In this document: one piece after another, positions 1-10,215 of the stretch
Layout: every line of letters starts with the position of its first letter
Numbering within the stretch: the stretch's first letter is position 1
NCBI RefSeq assembly: GCF_023159225.1
Contig: NC_063161.1
Coordinates: 2,840,959 to 2,904,958 of the forward strand
Length of the DNA stretch: 64,000 nucleotides
Reading direction: 5' to 3'
From: Perognathus longimembris pacificus
Lineage: Eukaryota; Chordata; Mammalia; Rodentia; Heteromyidae
The notes under the pieces: model-generated
Told to the model about the DNA's origin: nothing
What the model saw: the letters and a program-made list of their open reading frames with translations, nothing else
Databases searched by the model: none
Program-made: the position numbers and the translations under genes

Positions 1-200
1 GTCTCTGGTCCGTGGGAAGGGAGGCGTGATGGGCCAGGCTGGCTTTTCTAGAACGCTGGGAACGTCGTCCCAGCGAGAACTCCATCCCGGCTGCTCAGCC
101 CCGCGGCCCACAGTGCCCCTCAGATTCGGGTGGCGCTCCGTTGCCATTGATTGGCCCACGCGCTAGTTCTCTTTTTTGGTTTGGTTTGGTTTGGGTTTTT

Positions 201-420
201 GCCAGTTCTGGAGCTTCAACTCAGGGCCTGGGCACTGCCCCTTAGCTTTTTCACTCAAGACTACCACTCTACCACGTGAGCCACCGCTCCACTTGTGGCT
301 TTTTGGTGGTTAATTTCAGATAAGTCTCACGGGCGTTGCTGCCCGGACTGACTTGGAACCCTGGTCCTCAGATCTCAGCCTCCCGAGCAGCTAGGATGAC
401 AGGCGTGAGCCACAGCGCCA
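201..420 (-). mobile_element. B1-like/Geo composite SINE
   Basis: Read on the minus strand this starts with a 7SL/B1-like half (GGCTCACGCCTGT, GGAGGCTGAGATCTGAGGA). It continues into a tRNA-like 'Geo' half whose A-box-like GTGGCTCA...GTGG is followed by a region ending in the complement of CTCAGGGCCTG. The same two-part structure recurs many times in the window, so it is a real dispersed family. No target-site duplication was identified. Confidence 0.8.
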
Positions 421-1752
421 GTCTACTCTGCTGTATGGCGAAACTGGGAGACTCAGGAATGCTGCTGACTCGTGCCAACTCTGGAGGGGCTGAAGGTAAG
501 GCCCAGAAAAGAGGAGGAGAGCAGATGCCACGGGGGCTGACACTGTGCCCCACCCCACAGGTAACAGGCACCGAAGGAGTGTGGAGAGGACGGCCCGGGC
601 TTTCCTCCTAACCTCAGTAGGAGGCACAGGATAAACAGGTGCCCAGGGCTGTGTAACAGACGTCAACCACACAAGGTCCCCGTGCCCTTTCCAGGAAGTG
701 GCTCTCGGGTGACACCAGACATCGCAGGAACAAGCGGGAAAGACGCAGTCCCCACCACCAGCCAGGGTGGCCGAAGAAAGACGGGCAGAGCCAGAGTACA
801 ATAGAGCCCACCGCGCATGAGCCCCAGGGCCCCCTTGAGTCCAGTGCTGGGAGGCCCCTGCCCCGTGCTGCAGAAGGTCACTAACACAGCCAAGGCAAGC
901 GGGGAGGCCAGGCAGCTGTCTCAGAGCCGTCTCAGGTAGGAAGGAGGGACGGGCTTCTTGAGATCCCCCCTTAAGCTTGGCATCATGGCTAACATCTCAG
1001 GGATGCATTCTCCAAATAGCATGGGACAGAGGCCGCCAACAGAACCCCGTCACTGGGCAGCACTGGAGACAGGTGGAAAAGCAGTCAGGAAGCGACGGGA
1101 GATCTTCACCGAGTGTCACAGGCCAGCCATGGCCACCTGGGAGGCAAAGGACAGCTCTGGCCTGGCCAGCCTGCACTGACTCCTGACCCAAGGTGCGGCT
1201 GGCCTTCAAGGCACCCTCATTACATCATTGGTTCTCCTAGTTGTCTTCTCCCTCTCCCGACTGCAGGAAACTGAGGCACCAGAGGCTCAGGGCCTTGCCA
1301 AGGTCACAACATGGTCTCCAACTGCCTTCTACCTCAGCCCCAAAAGAGCCATCATCCAGACTCTCCTCCAGGCCCAGCCATGCAGGGAGCCCCACGGCTG
1401 GGCAGGGCTGGGCTGGGCTAGAGGGATCTGGGCCTCCACAGCTCAGATCTGACAATTCCCTCCCCAATCCACAAGAAGGCAACCCTGCCAAACACCACCC
1501 TAAGTGGAATTCCTCCTACCTCGAGAGTCACCGGGCTGTGGGTGCCATCCGGGTGGATGGGTCTGGTGTCCCACTCAGATCTCCAGCCCTGAGGTCCCAC
1601 AGCTAACTGTGCCTGCCCAGGACCAGGCCCAGGCCAGGCTGGCTCTACCCCCACCTCCCCCACCTCCCCACACCCAGGTGTGCTGGTCCTGTTCCAAGCA
1701 GGTGGGGACTGTGGGCTGGGGGCTGCCACACGGGCCCTGGCTTCTTGTTGTA

Positions 1753-1787
1753 TACACACACACACACACACACACACTCACACACAG
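1753..1787. repeat. (CA)n microsatellite
   Basis: About 17 nearly perfect CA dinucleotides with one CT interruption. No SINE tail is evident beside it. Confidence 0.9.
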
Positions 1788-2292
1788 GCCTGGGCTCCAG
1801 CCAGGTGCCACCCCACCCCAGGTAACACCCAAACAAAAGGAGAGCTGGGCAGGGAGGAAAGTGGGGTGCAGGGAGAAACAAGCGCCACAAGTTCTGGCCA
1901 GGCTGTGCCTGGGGGGGCGCGGGCCTGGGCGCGCTTCCCCTCTCCAGACCCCCCAGGAATGGGTGGCCGGTGCCCGCTCTCGTGCACCCCGGCCATCCAG
2001 CCTCAGCGGCCCCCAGGGCAGTGACACCGCCACCCCCCCCCCCCGCCCCAGCCCAGGCTGTGCCCCGCGCCCCGCGGACGCCGCTCCTCTAGCCGGGCCG
2101 TACGTACCCAGCCCCGCCGACGCCGCGGCCCTCGGCGCCCCGGAGCCCCCACGCCGGCCCCCCCCCCCCCGCTCCGGGCCCGGGCCGTGGCGGGAGGCGC
2201 GCGGGGAGCGCGCCGAGCGGGGGCCGCCGGCCCGGGGGACGGCGCGCGGCGAGGGCCGCCCAGGTCCACGCGTGCGTCCGCGCGTCGCTTAC

Positions 2293-2560
2293 CCTGCGCG
2301 GAGATCGGGGCCAACTCTCATCCACCCGCCGCCGCGACGGCTCGGTCGCCGGCCCCGGCCCGGCTGCGCGGCACCTGCCGCCCGCCCGGGAGCCTGGCGG
2401 CGCCGGGGAGCGGGGAGCGGGCAGCGGGGAGGAGGCGGCCCCGCGGGTCCCGGCCACGAGCGCGGAGGCGGCGGCGGCGGCGGCGCCGGGTCGCGCGCTC
2501 GCGTCCCGCTGCGCGGAGTCTGCGCGGCCCGGGGCCCGGCCTGCGCAGCCGCCGCCCCGC
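2293..2560 (-). other. Candidate minus-strand non-coding first exon
   Basis: On the minus strand a good splice donor (CAGG followed by GTAAGC) has its GT at 2292-2291. It lies just downstream, in that orientation, of the tandem GC-box array at 2555-2745. Promoter followed by a GC-rich leader with a donor is the usual layout of a CpG-island first exon. No translation of the segment resembles a known protein, so if real it is probably 5' UTR. The transcription start is not defined by any TATA or initiator that I can identify. This is an inference from one splice motif plus context. Confidence 0.28.
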
Positions 2561-2745
2561 CCCGAGCCGCCGGGCCCCGCCCCCGAGCCGCCGCCGGGCC
2601 CCGCCCTGAGCCGCCAAGCCCCGCCCCCGAGCCGCCAAGCCCCGCCCCCGAGCCGCCAAGCTCCTCCCCCGAGCCGCTAAGCCCCGCCCACGAGCCGTCG
2701 GGCCCCGCCCCCCGAGCCGCCAGGCCCCGCCCCTCCGGCTCCGGG
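2555..2745. repeat. Tandem GC-box array, about 21-bp unit
   Basis: About eight degenerate copies of a roughly 21-bp unit of the form CCCCGCCC-CGAGCCGCCAAG. Each copy carries a CCCCGCCC or close variant, the classical Sp1/KLF binding box. Repetition of a binding site in the middle of a CpG island suggests a promoter-proximal element that expanded as a minisatellite. Confidence 0.75.
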
Positions 2746-2985
2746 CTCCGCTTCTCCCGCCTCCTCCCGGCGCCCCGCGGGGGCGCGCCTGCCTCTCCCG
2801 CCTCCACGCGGGGACGCGCCCGCTCCGCCGTGCCCGCGCCCGCGCGCCCGGTCACGCGGCGCCGCCTTTGTTTGGGTGGCCCACGTGGGGCGCTCCTCCC
2901 GCACCCACGCGCACGCGCGGCCTCCCGCCACTCGCGGCCAGCGACGCCACGGACGCAGCCGCGCCGGAGCGCGCCCGGGTCATCC

Positions 2986-3023
<38 letters not shown>

Positions 3024-3215
3024 GCCGGGAAGCTCGGGGACGGACCGGTGACTTGGCTGCCAGGGGCGCCCCGCGCGCCGCGAGTCCACGCCGGCGCCCC
3101 CGGGACGCCCCGGAACCTGGCCCTTCACCCCATCCCGGGAACCTCAGCCGCGGCCCCGGGCACCGCGAGGCCGGCAGGAGTCCGAGGCCACTGCGGCCCG
3201 CCGAGCCCGCTGGGC

Positions 3216-3785
3216 CGGGTGGAGGGGACGCCCGGCCCCCAGCCCTGCCCCGGGCGGCCAGGACCCACGCTCAGCCCCCCGGCCTGGGCCCCCGCTGGGG
3301 GAGGATGGGCGGGTGGAGGGGACCCCAGGACCCACGCTCAGCCCCCCGGCCTGGGCCCCCGCTGGGGGAGGATGGGCGGGTGGAGGGGACCCCAGGACCC
3401 ACGCTCAGCCCCCCGGCCTGGGCCCCCGCTGGGGGAGGATGGGCGGGTGGAGGGGACCCCAGGACCCAAGCTCAGCCCCCCCCCCCCCGGCCTGGGCCCC
3501 CGCTGGGGGAGGATGGGCGGGTGGAGGGGACCCCAGGACCCGCGCTCAGCGCCCCCCCCCCCGGCCTGGGCCCCCTCTAGAGGAGGATGGGCGGGTGGAG
3601 GGGACCCCAGGACCCACGCTCGGGCCGCCGCTGGGGGAGGATGGGCGGGTGGAGGGAACCCCAGGACCCACGCTCAGCTCCCCGGCCTGGGCCCCCGCTG
3701 GGGGAGGATGGGCGGGTGGAGGGGACGCCCGGCCCCCAGCCCTGCCCCGGGCGGCCAGGACCCACGCTCAGCCCCCCGGCCACCT
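3216..3785. repeat. 67-bp GC-rich minisatellite
   Basis: Copies of GAGGATGGGCGGGTGGAGGG recur with spacings of 67, 67, 74, 74, 54 and 67 bases. Differences come mainly from the length of a C run and one internal deletion. Both ends carry a variant unit containing GACGCCCGGCCCCCAGCC. Because 67 is not a multiple of three, successive copies cycle through all reading frames, and this produces repetitive open frames that are not genes. Confidence 0.9.
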
Positions 3786-4851
3786 GCGGGAGCCGCACAG
3801 TGTGGCCCCTCTGGCCCCCAGCTGGCTCAGGTGGGGCAGGGAGCTGCTGGCAGGGCAGAGTCCTCGTTGGGTGAAAGCTCCTTTGGGCAGTAAACGCTTA
3901 AGTCACATTGACGTCTACCCCTCACCAACCCCCCCCAGCCCAGGCCTAACTGGGCTCCCCTGCCTGTCCCTGTGCTCCCCGGGGAAATACCACTTGTCTT
4001 CCAGGACACGGCCCTGGCCACGTCCTCCCAGGGGTGCGTCCCTCCTGCCGGGCCAGTCCCAAAGCCACCAGCTCCGGGAAGCGTCCTCCCACCCCCCCCC
4101 ACCCCGCATCAGAGCACCCCTCCCTCCGGCCCCCCACACTGTTGTCCCCTTGGCTTTGTCCTTTCTCCCCACCGTCTCTGAGCAGTCGCGTGTGTCCCTC
4201 CCCGGAGCCCGAAAGTCCCCATGGTACCAACGTGATCCCCAGACAACGGTGCCCAGCGGTGGGGCCTGGGGAGGCCTCTGGCCCCCCAATGGCTTGCTGC
4301 TGTTCTGGGTAGCAGTGGGATCCCCCTGGAAGGGTAGGGATGGGTCCCTGGGTCTCACCCTTCCCCCACATTGCCTTCCCAGGAGAGTTCTCCCTGCCTT
4401 CCACCCGGAAGGGGGCTGGCCTGACAACAAGCGGCAGGCCCTGGGCCTTGACTCTCCAGCCTCTGCAATCCTGAGAACAACATCTCTCCTTAGAGATACC
4501 CTGTCTCAGGCCGGCCATTACAGAAATGGACTGAGACACCCCCAGGCAGGACCCTGGCCTTTTTATATGTGACAAAAAGCAACCCCAAATAAAGGAGACA
4601 ATCTGTCCTCTTCTCCCTGTCTGTCTGTCTGTCTCTGCCTCTCTCTCTCTTCCTGCTCTTCTGCAGGTATGTCCTGCAGAGCTGATCCCAGGGAGCGAAT
4701 CCCCCCGAATTGCCCGGTCACAAGCCCTAGCCGGGATGGTGGCCAAGGCCGGGCTGGGGGAAGTGTAGGGGTGTTGTGGCCACCCGTGCAAGCCAAGCCC
4801 TCTGGGACCACAGGCAGGGCACCAACAGAAAAGAAGGGGGCAAGAGCCAAC
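3786..4851. other. Non-genic spacer with a CT-rich tract
   Basis: No gene recognised. A pyrimidine-rich, CTGT-repeat tract lies near 4608-4656. The open frame crossing this stretch is a continuation of the minisatellite frame and has no family features. Confidence 0.5.
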
Positions 4852-5336
4852 GTGGCGTCTGAACGCAAGACCAGGTTGTCCAGAAACCTGCTGCGCATGA
4901 AGTGCGTGCTAAGGGGCCTGGACTCAGAAACCGAGAAACAACTAGAAGAGGAAGGAAAGAAGATCCTTAGTCAAGGACACTGGTATTTGAAAGAGCTGAA
5001 AGAGAAAGAGAGTTTCATAATAGGAGAGCGGGGTTTCTTGACATGTGAAGCTCTCCTCTGTGGAAGAATGTCATTCAGAGGCTTTAATCCTGGAGTTGAG
5101 AAATTAATGCTTCCGATGAGCCCTAAGAGCAAAGCAGAAGAGGAGGAGGAAGAAGAAACAGTCAAGCTCCACGTGTCAGATGAAGAAATGGCCAGAAGAT
5201 AGGAAACCTTGGTGGGGACAACTGGGGAAAAAAAACAAAAATTGCCAAGAAGCAGGTTCGTGCCAATTTTGAAGAAAATGAAAATGGAAACATAAAACCA
5301 AAAAGAGCAAAAGAGATGTTCTTAGAGCCCCAAGCC
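4852..5336 (+). pseudogene. MPHOSPH6: Processed pseudogene of MPHOSPH6
   Basis: The translation matches M-phase phosphoprotein 6, a small nuclear protein that binds the RNA exosome (with EXOSC10/MTR4) in 5.8S rRNA maturation. Conserved blocks include ERKTRLSRNLLRMK, RGLDSETEKQLEEE, ELKEKESFII, GRMSFRGFNPGVEKLML and VSDEEMARR. It has no introns although the parent gene does, which identifies a retrocopy. It is broken: the initiator is GTG at 4852, a TAG at 5200-5202 replaces the Tyr codon after MARR, and an A-rich run near 5222-5240 shifts the frame. After the shift the C-terminus resumes (NFEENENGNI, then MFLEPQ). The parental stop codon is also lost. An open frame running in from 4669 is accidental upstream sequence. 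Identification is confident; expression as protein is unlikely. Confidence 0.92.
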
Positions 5337-5802
5337 CGAAAGACGTGCTCTCATGCGGGGCCCAGGGATGCGGCGGGGGCAGCGTGCTTTGGAACCCAAG
5401 CTGGCGGTATTCTACAGTTCATATCGTAGTGTTTGTTTGTAAAGAAATGTATAATTTTGGAGACATGCTGTTTTTGAAACATGTGTAGTGCGTGTTATAC
5501 ATCCCTTCTAATAGTTTTCATCAGTAGGGAAATTTTGGCCCTTGATCAGCGAGTGTACGTACATACAAAAGGTTGCTTTCCTAAATATTTTTTAGGTTTT
5601 TTTTTTAATATATGTATAGTTCTTCGGTCGCTCTCTCAGACTGACTCGCGTGACTGAGAGTAAACCTTTACTCTTAAGTTATCAGTCCTGTCAAGCCAGT
5701 TCATAGATCCATTGTGTCACCAGATGTCGTGAAATTTTACTCTACGTACATTTTTATAATACACATGCCTCCTCTCCAGTGTGGAAAAGAAAAGAAAAGA
5801 AG
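5337..5802 (+). pseudogene. MPHOSPH6: Probable 3' UTR remnant of the MPHOSPH6 retrocopy
   Basis: AT-rich sequence follows the pseudogene directly and contrasts with the GC-rich surroundings, as expected for a retrocopied 3' UTR. It ends near an A-rich GAAAAGAAAAGAAAAGAAG tract (about 5785-5803) that could be a decayed poly(A) tail. I could not identify the matching target-site duplication, so the right boundary is uncertain. Confidence 0.45.
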
Positions 5803-6149
5803 GGGGTACAGACACAGTGGCCGTTCTCCCTGGCACAACACAGGGCAGAAGCCTGCGGAACATTCTACGCATGCATGGCCAGGGCAGGGAGGGAGCAGAC
5901 AGGAGGGGGGGGCCTGGGGCGGAGCCGGATGGGCAGGGCCACCCCACGATCCCGTCTCTCCTTCAGCCCACCACACCAACATCCACGCCAGGCCCCACAC
6001 GGCGTGGCGGGGGTGGAATGGGTGGGCGTGGATGAATGGACGTGGCCCCACACAGCCTGGGCCGGCGCCTCGCCCGAGGAGGGGAGCTTGATGTTACAGG
6101 TGCGAATCACAGTCAGGGCCAAGCAGATGGTGTGCGTGTAGCCCGGCGC

Positions 6150-6262
6150 AGCGGTGAGCCGGGCCCCGTGGCTCACACCCGCAACCCTAGCCGCGCAGGA
6201 GGCCGGATCCGAGAATGTCTGCCCCAAGTCAGCCTGGGCAGGAAAGTCCACGAGGCTCCTCT
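6150..6262 (+). mobile_element. B1-like SINE fragment
   Basis: GTGGCTCACACCCGCAACCC, GGAGGCCGGATC and GCCTGGGCAGGAAAGTCC match the left, B1-like half of the local composite SINE. The Geo half is missing. Confidence 0.65.
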
Positions 6263-6374
6263 TCAAGCAACGGGACCCCCCCTCGGCCCACAGTGCCTCC
6301 ACTGTCCCCGGCTCTGCCAGCTCCGTGTGCCTTCCTCCTGCCAGCCCGCTGGCAGCCCCTGCCCCCTTCCGTCC

Positions 6375-6402
6375 ATCTATCTCTATCTATCATCTATCTA
6401 TC
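6375..6402. repeat. (CTAT)n microsatellite
   Basis: Short imperfect tetranucleotide repeat, directly beside the 3' tail of the minus-strand SINE that follows. Confidence 0.85.
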
Positions 6403-6404
6403 TA

Positions 6405-6612
6405 TTTGGGGGTCGGGTGTGGGGCTTGAACTCAGGACCTGTCCCCGAGTGCTCCACCACTTTGAGCCACAGCACCACTTCCTGTTTCCTGGTGGCTCGT
6501 TGGAGATGAGTCTCACGGACTTTCCCGCCTTGGCTGGTTTTGAACCGCGGTCCTCCAGTCTCAGCCTCCTGAGCCGCCAGGACGACAGGTGTGAGGTAGT
6601 AGTGCCCGGCTC
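6405..6612 (-). mobile_element. B1-like/Geo composite SINE
   Basis: The plus strand shows GGCTTGAACTCAGGACCTG, TTGAGCCACAGCACCACTTC, GGAGATGAGTCTCAC and CTCAGCCTCCTGAGC, the reverse complement of the composite SINE. A CTAT microsatellite sits at its tail side. Confidence 0.8.
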
Positions 6613-6902
6613 CCCTGTCCCCTTACGTCACTGGACCCCTCTAATAAATCCACAACCCTCCAAGACCAGCGGCGGCCTTTGCCTGAGTCTATTTCCAGCC
6701 CCCTCCTGGTCCTCCTGAGAGCAAAGGACAAGGGGACCCCCAGGACCCAAGGCCGGCAGTGGCTCTGTGGCCCTCGATCCATGCTGTGATGGAGAACAGC
6801 TGTGCTCCAGGCCCCTCCTCCAGAAAGCCTGCCTGGCTCTCCTGCTCTCCCAGCTCCAACTGGGCGCTCTGCCCCTGCCAGGCCGCATCCCCAAGGCTGG
6901 GC

Positions 6903-7006
6903 CGCCAGGTGCCGCTGGCTCACGCCTGTCACGCTGGCTGTTCAGGAGGCCGAGATCCGAGGTTTGTGGTTCAGAGCCAGCACGGGTAGGAAAGTCCATG
7001 AGACTG
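6903..7006 (+). mobile_element. B1-like SINE fragment
   Basis: GTGCCGCTGGCTCACGCCTG, CAGGAGGCCGAGATCCGAGG and GGAAAGTCCATGAGACTGG match the B1-like half of the local SINE. Confidence 0.7.
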
Positions 7007-7499
7007 GGTGCTCTGCCTTTGGCCCTGGATGCGGTGGCTCGCCATCTTGGAGTCTGGCACGGGCCTCTGCCCTCGGGCGTCTCTCTTGGGGATCAGCGGT
7101 CTCCCTGGGCCTCTGGTCCAGGCTGTTCCGGCTGCTCCAGGCCACGGGCCATGAGGGGCCTGCCCAGCGAAGGCCGGGCGGCTAGCCATGCTGGTGGTCA
7201 CTTCAGGAGGAACCAACGTGAACTACTTTGGTTGCCGAGCGTCCTCAGATACACGCTGAACCCTTGCAGCCTCGGTTTCCCAGTCTGAAGGTACAGACCT
7301 GAGCTGCCCTTTGCCCTGGGCGGGACTGTGTCCCGACCTCTGACCCCACCAAGGAGGCAACCGGCAGCCTGTGGGCCAAGCCAGTGCCGCAGGGTTTCCA
7401 AGGGGGGGGGGACGGGAGACCTGAACCCCGATGTCCAGGGCACCCCTGGCCTAGGTGACGTCACACTTCAGAAATGACTCGGGCACGCGGGGGGGGGGG

Positions 7500-7862
7500 C
7501 GTGTGTGCTGGAATGGGCACCGCACCCTGGAGGCTGCACCCCGCACATCAGGCCCTGAGGGGGTGCAGACCACAGTCCTTTCATGGGTTCTGGTCTCTCA
7601 GCCCGAGGCACGCGCCACCTCCTGGTCACAGGTGGTAGTGCGGCACAGAACCCACGTTGCCTAGGGACCCGCGCACCTGGGGGAAGAGTTACCTGGCAGA
7701 CTCTGAGGTCACCGTGCCGCGGCCCCACCTCCTCCCGCCCCTTTCCCGCACGGCTCCAACCCCACCCAGAGGCTGACCCCTTTCCACGGACCTCCCATGC
7801 TCTCTTCCTAATAAACACTTCGGCCTGAACCACGTGGCGGTTCCCGTTCAGCAAACCTTACA
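7500..7862 (+). mobile_element. Endogenous retrovirus LTR, IAP/ERVK-like
   Basis: The 3' boundary is well supported: a polyadenylation signal AATAAA at 7810-7815, a terminal ...TTACA ending at 7862, two bases, then a primer binding site at 7865. That is the R-U5/PBS arrangement of a proviral 5' LTR. A pyrimidine-rich, GC-rich segment precedes the AATAAA. The left end is a guess from typical LTR length because no clear TG terminus or duplication was found. No gag, pro or pol reading frame follows, so this is a solitary or truncated relic. Confidence 0.6.
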
Positions 7863-7864
7863 CC

Positions 7865-7882
7865 TGGTGCTGAAACCCGGGA
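7865..7882 (+). other. Retroviral primer binding site, tRNA-Phe type
   Basis: The 18 bases after the LTR are complementary, with one mismatch, to the 3' end of tRNA-Phe, the primer used by rodent IAP elements. A GGGGAC-like purine stretch follows. This is the best evidence that the preceding segment is an LTR. Confidence 0.6.
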
Positions 7883-10025
7883 GGGGACAGAGACAGGAGT
7901 TGCCCTTCTGGGCCCTTCTACGACCTGCAGAACCCCCCCCCCACGCCCTCCACCAGATCTAGGCGTCCTTTTCATTAATGGACTGAAAGCGCCTTACCCT
8001 TTCTGCTAACGCTGTGGTGGATGGTTAGAAGTTCCTCACGCCCAGGCCCTTATCTCCCCCCCCCAATCATGTATAACTTTCCCTGCCCTCCCCACCCCTG
8101 GCATGTGGGCAGCCCATCCCTGCCAAGTCCCCCGAGAGCCTGGAGATTCTCCAGGGACCAGTGGAAGTCCTGCTGAGTGTCTCAATCACCTCACGGTGGT
8201 GTTTCGGCGCTAGGCTAAGAAGGAGGAGGGTATGGTTATTCTTAAAATTCACTTTATCTTAGAAAAAGGCTGAGCATGGTCCTCACCACCCCCCACCCCC
8301 CCCAACAAGATGGCCTTTAAGGTTGTCAATAATCAGAAGGCACGGGGGAAGGCTAACAAAGCCTTCGCCCCGGGTGGCTGCTCTCTGGACTCCTCAACAT
8401 GGCGCCCGATGGACACCCTGCTTCAAGTGGGACCAGACCTCGCCACGGAGAAGCCCAGGCTCTGTCGTGTTTCCCCAGTCACTCATCTCTGCTCCCAGCC
8501 TCCCAGCCATCTCTAGAAAGGTAACCTCGTCAGGAGCTCCGTCGCCTCCTCCTCCTCCTCCTCCTCCCTCCCTCTTTTCTGCTCTTCTTCCCCCCACCCC
8601 ATCTCCTTGCTTGCTTGCTTACTTTATAAAAATCCACCCAGTCTTACCACCCCAACCTGTGTTTTGCCGTCTCGGCCACGCGGTGGGCTTTCCTGCTACC
8701 CCCACCTACCCGAGTCAGATCTCAGTCTCCAGAGTAGCCAGGACCCCAGGTGTGAGCCACCAGCACCTGGCTGAGGGTTTGGCTGAACTGCCCAGTGAGG
8801 GCGGCCGGCCAGCAGCTTGGAAGCCAACTGTGACCAACATGCAAAGTCCTGTTCAGTATAGTAGCCACCGCCCCGTGTGTCTGTTTACATTTAGATTAAA
8901 ATTAAAACTCATCACAGTCGGGCGGACTCGGGTCCTCGTGGCCCGAGCCACATTCCCTGGGCCCAACGGCCACATGGCCAATGCGCACAGAGTAACCCAG
9001 CAAGGATCACGGCGGAAAGTTCCGTGGGGCGGGCAGCTCTCTCCCCACAGGGGAGCTGGCCAGGGGCTCCTCGTGTGTCCGGGGACACACTGGCCTGGGG
9101 ACACGGAGCTCAGGCGAGAATGCGTGCCCGCCTGCAGCTCGGCCCGCTGGCGAGCCAGCGCCCTCTAGCGGCCGCGGCTGGAGACGCCCAGATGTGGCTG
9201 CCCCAGACACCCCGGGGCAGAGAGCAGAGCAGCCCCGGGGCTGCCCTCCTGGGTCAGAGTCGGCTGGGCCCGCAGATGGGAAGCGGCTTCGAGGAGGGCT
9301 GACGGCCGATCTCCGTGCGCGTTTGGTCTGGCGAGCTGGGCATGGCACCTGCCAGGTGCCCACGGCCTCCCGACGCTGCCCCCGCCCACCCACGCCAGCC
9401 CATCCTGAGGTGGGGGGCCCTGACACCGACACGACCCGTGACGTAAGACCCGTGGGCCCGGCCCGCAGCCCGCACAACGCCTCTCCTACCTCCTGCCAAC
9501 GCCCGGGGCCATCAGACGTCGTGCCGAGAGCTGGCCGGGACGCCCGGGACCTGCCCGGGCAGAGGCTGCGCTCCGGAGTCGGCGAGCAAAGGCTCCTGGA
9601 AGGCAGCCAGCACCTCCCGGCCTTGCCGGCACGCCCCCGCCCCAGCCGACCCGGACAGCCAGCAAGACCGGCCCCGCCCTCCCTTCCGAAGGACGGCCCC
9701 CTGACCCCAGCCGGCCAGGCGGTCTCGAGAGCGCCGGCGCTCAGGCTGCCCATTGCTTCATGGGCAGACTCGGGGGTCCCGGGGGGGCCTCAAAACCATC
9801 GCAGACCGGCGCATGCAGGAAAGAACTGCATGAGCTCTCAGAGCTGCTCTGTCCAGAATGTTCTCCAGGCACCGTGGGATCCAAGCAGGGCACGGAGAGC
9901 GTGACCTTTCTTGGTGTTGCTTCTACCTCAAGGACGATCCAGACCCACGCTGACTCCTGGCAGAGCAACCCTGGCAGAACCAGAATTTCTCTTTGCCCAA
10001 TAGCTTTGGTTTTGTTTTTGTTTGC
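7883..10025. other. Intergenic, no gene seen
   Basis: The first ~120 bases may be degraded leader of the retroviral relic. A short CCT-rich tract lies at 8545-8572 and a B1-like fragment (CTCAGTCTCCAGAGTAGCC) near 8715-8771. From about 9120 the sequence becomes GC-rich and contains a CTCF-like motif. No coding homology recognised. Confidence 0.5.
9157..9171 (-). promoter_or_regulatory. Candidate CTCF binding site
   Basis: On the minus strand the 15-mer CCGCTAGAGGGCGCT fits the CTCF core consensus CCASYAGRKGGCRS at all but one position (G for A at position 3). It is embedded in a GC-rich, otherwise unexplained segment. A second candidate in the opposite orientation lies at 12733. Confidence 0.5.
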
Positions 10026-10215
10026 CAGGCATAGGGCTTGAACCCAGGGCCTGGGCCATGTCCCCTGAGCTTCTTTTGCTCAGGTCTAGCGCTCTACCAC
10101 TTGAGCCGCAGATCTACTTCCGACTTTTTCTGTCGATGTGGTGCTGAGGAATCGAACCCAGGACTACACGCACGCTAGGCAAGCGCTCTACGCCCTGAGC
10201 CACATCCCCAGCCCT
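10026..10215 (-). mobile_element. IDL-Geo dimeric SINE
   Basis: In reverse complement: an ID-like (tRNA-Ala-derived) monomer from GGGCTGGGGATGTGGCTCAG to the GGTTCGATTCC-type B box, then the Geo monomer with CTCAAGTGGTAGAGCGCTAG, ending before a T-rich (A-tail) stretch at 10005-10025. This two-monomer arrangement is the IDL-Geo SINE described from geomyoid rodents. Confidence 0.85.

Larger units (their letters stand above)
1..2000. other. Intergenic upstream region, no gene seen
   Basis: Apart from a composite SINE near 201-420 and a CA microsatellite near 1753-1787, I recognise nothing in this stretch. The open frames here are short, overlap on both strands and show no protein-family features. 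Confidence 0.6.
2000..3200. promoter_or_regulatory. CpG island of unknown target
   Basis: The stretch is extremely rich in G+C and CpG, with many GC boxes and no stop codons for long distances, which explains the spurious open frames on both strands. CpG islands of this kind normally mark promoters. It lies about 13.6 kb upstream of the CELSR1 start codon. In human and mouse the neighbour on this side of CELSR1 is GRAMD4, transcribed divergently, so an upstream GRAMD4 promoter or a non-coding RNA promoter is a reasonable but unproven reading. No coding homology to GRAMD4 is visible here. Confidence 0.65.

Noticed and set aside
1504..3051. 515-codon plus-strand frame across the CpG island
   Set aside because: Pro/Arg/Ala-rich translation through GC boxes and a microsatellite; no domain, and equally long frames exist on the other strand.
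2868..4572. Long Gly/Pro repetitive frames over the 67-bp minisatellite
   Set aside because: The unit length is not a multiple of three, so the same DNA is read in all frames; this is typical of a non-coding array.
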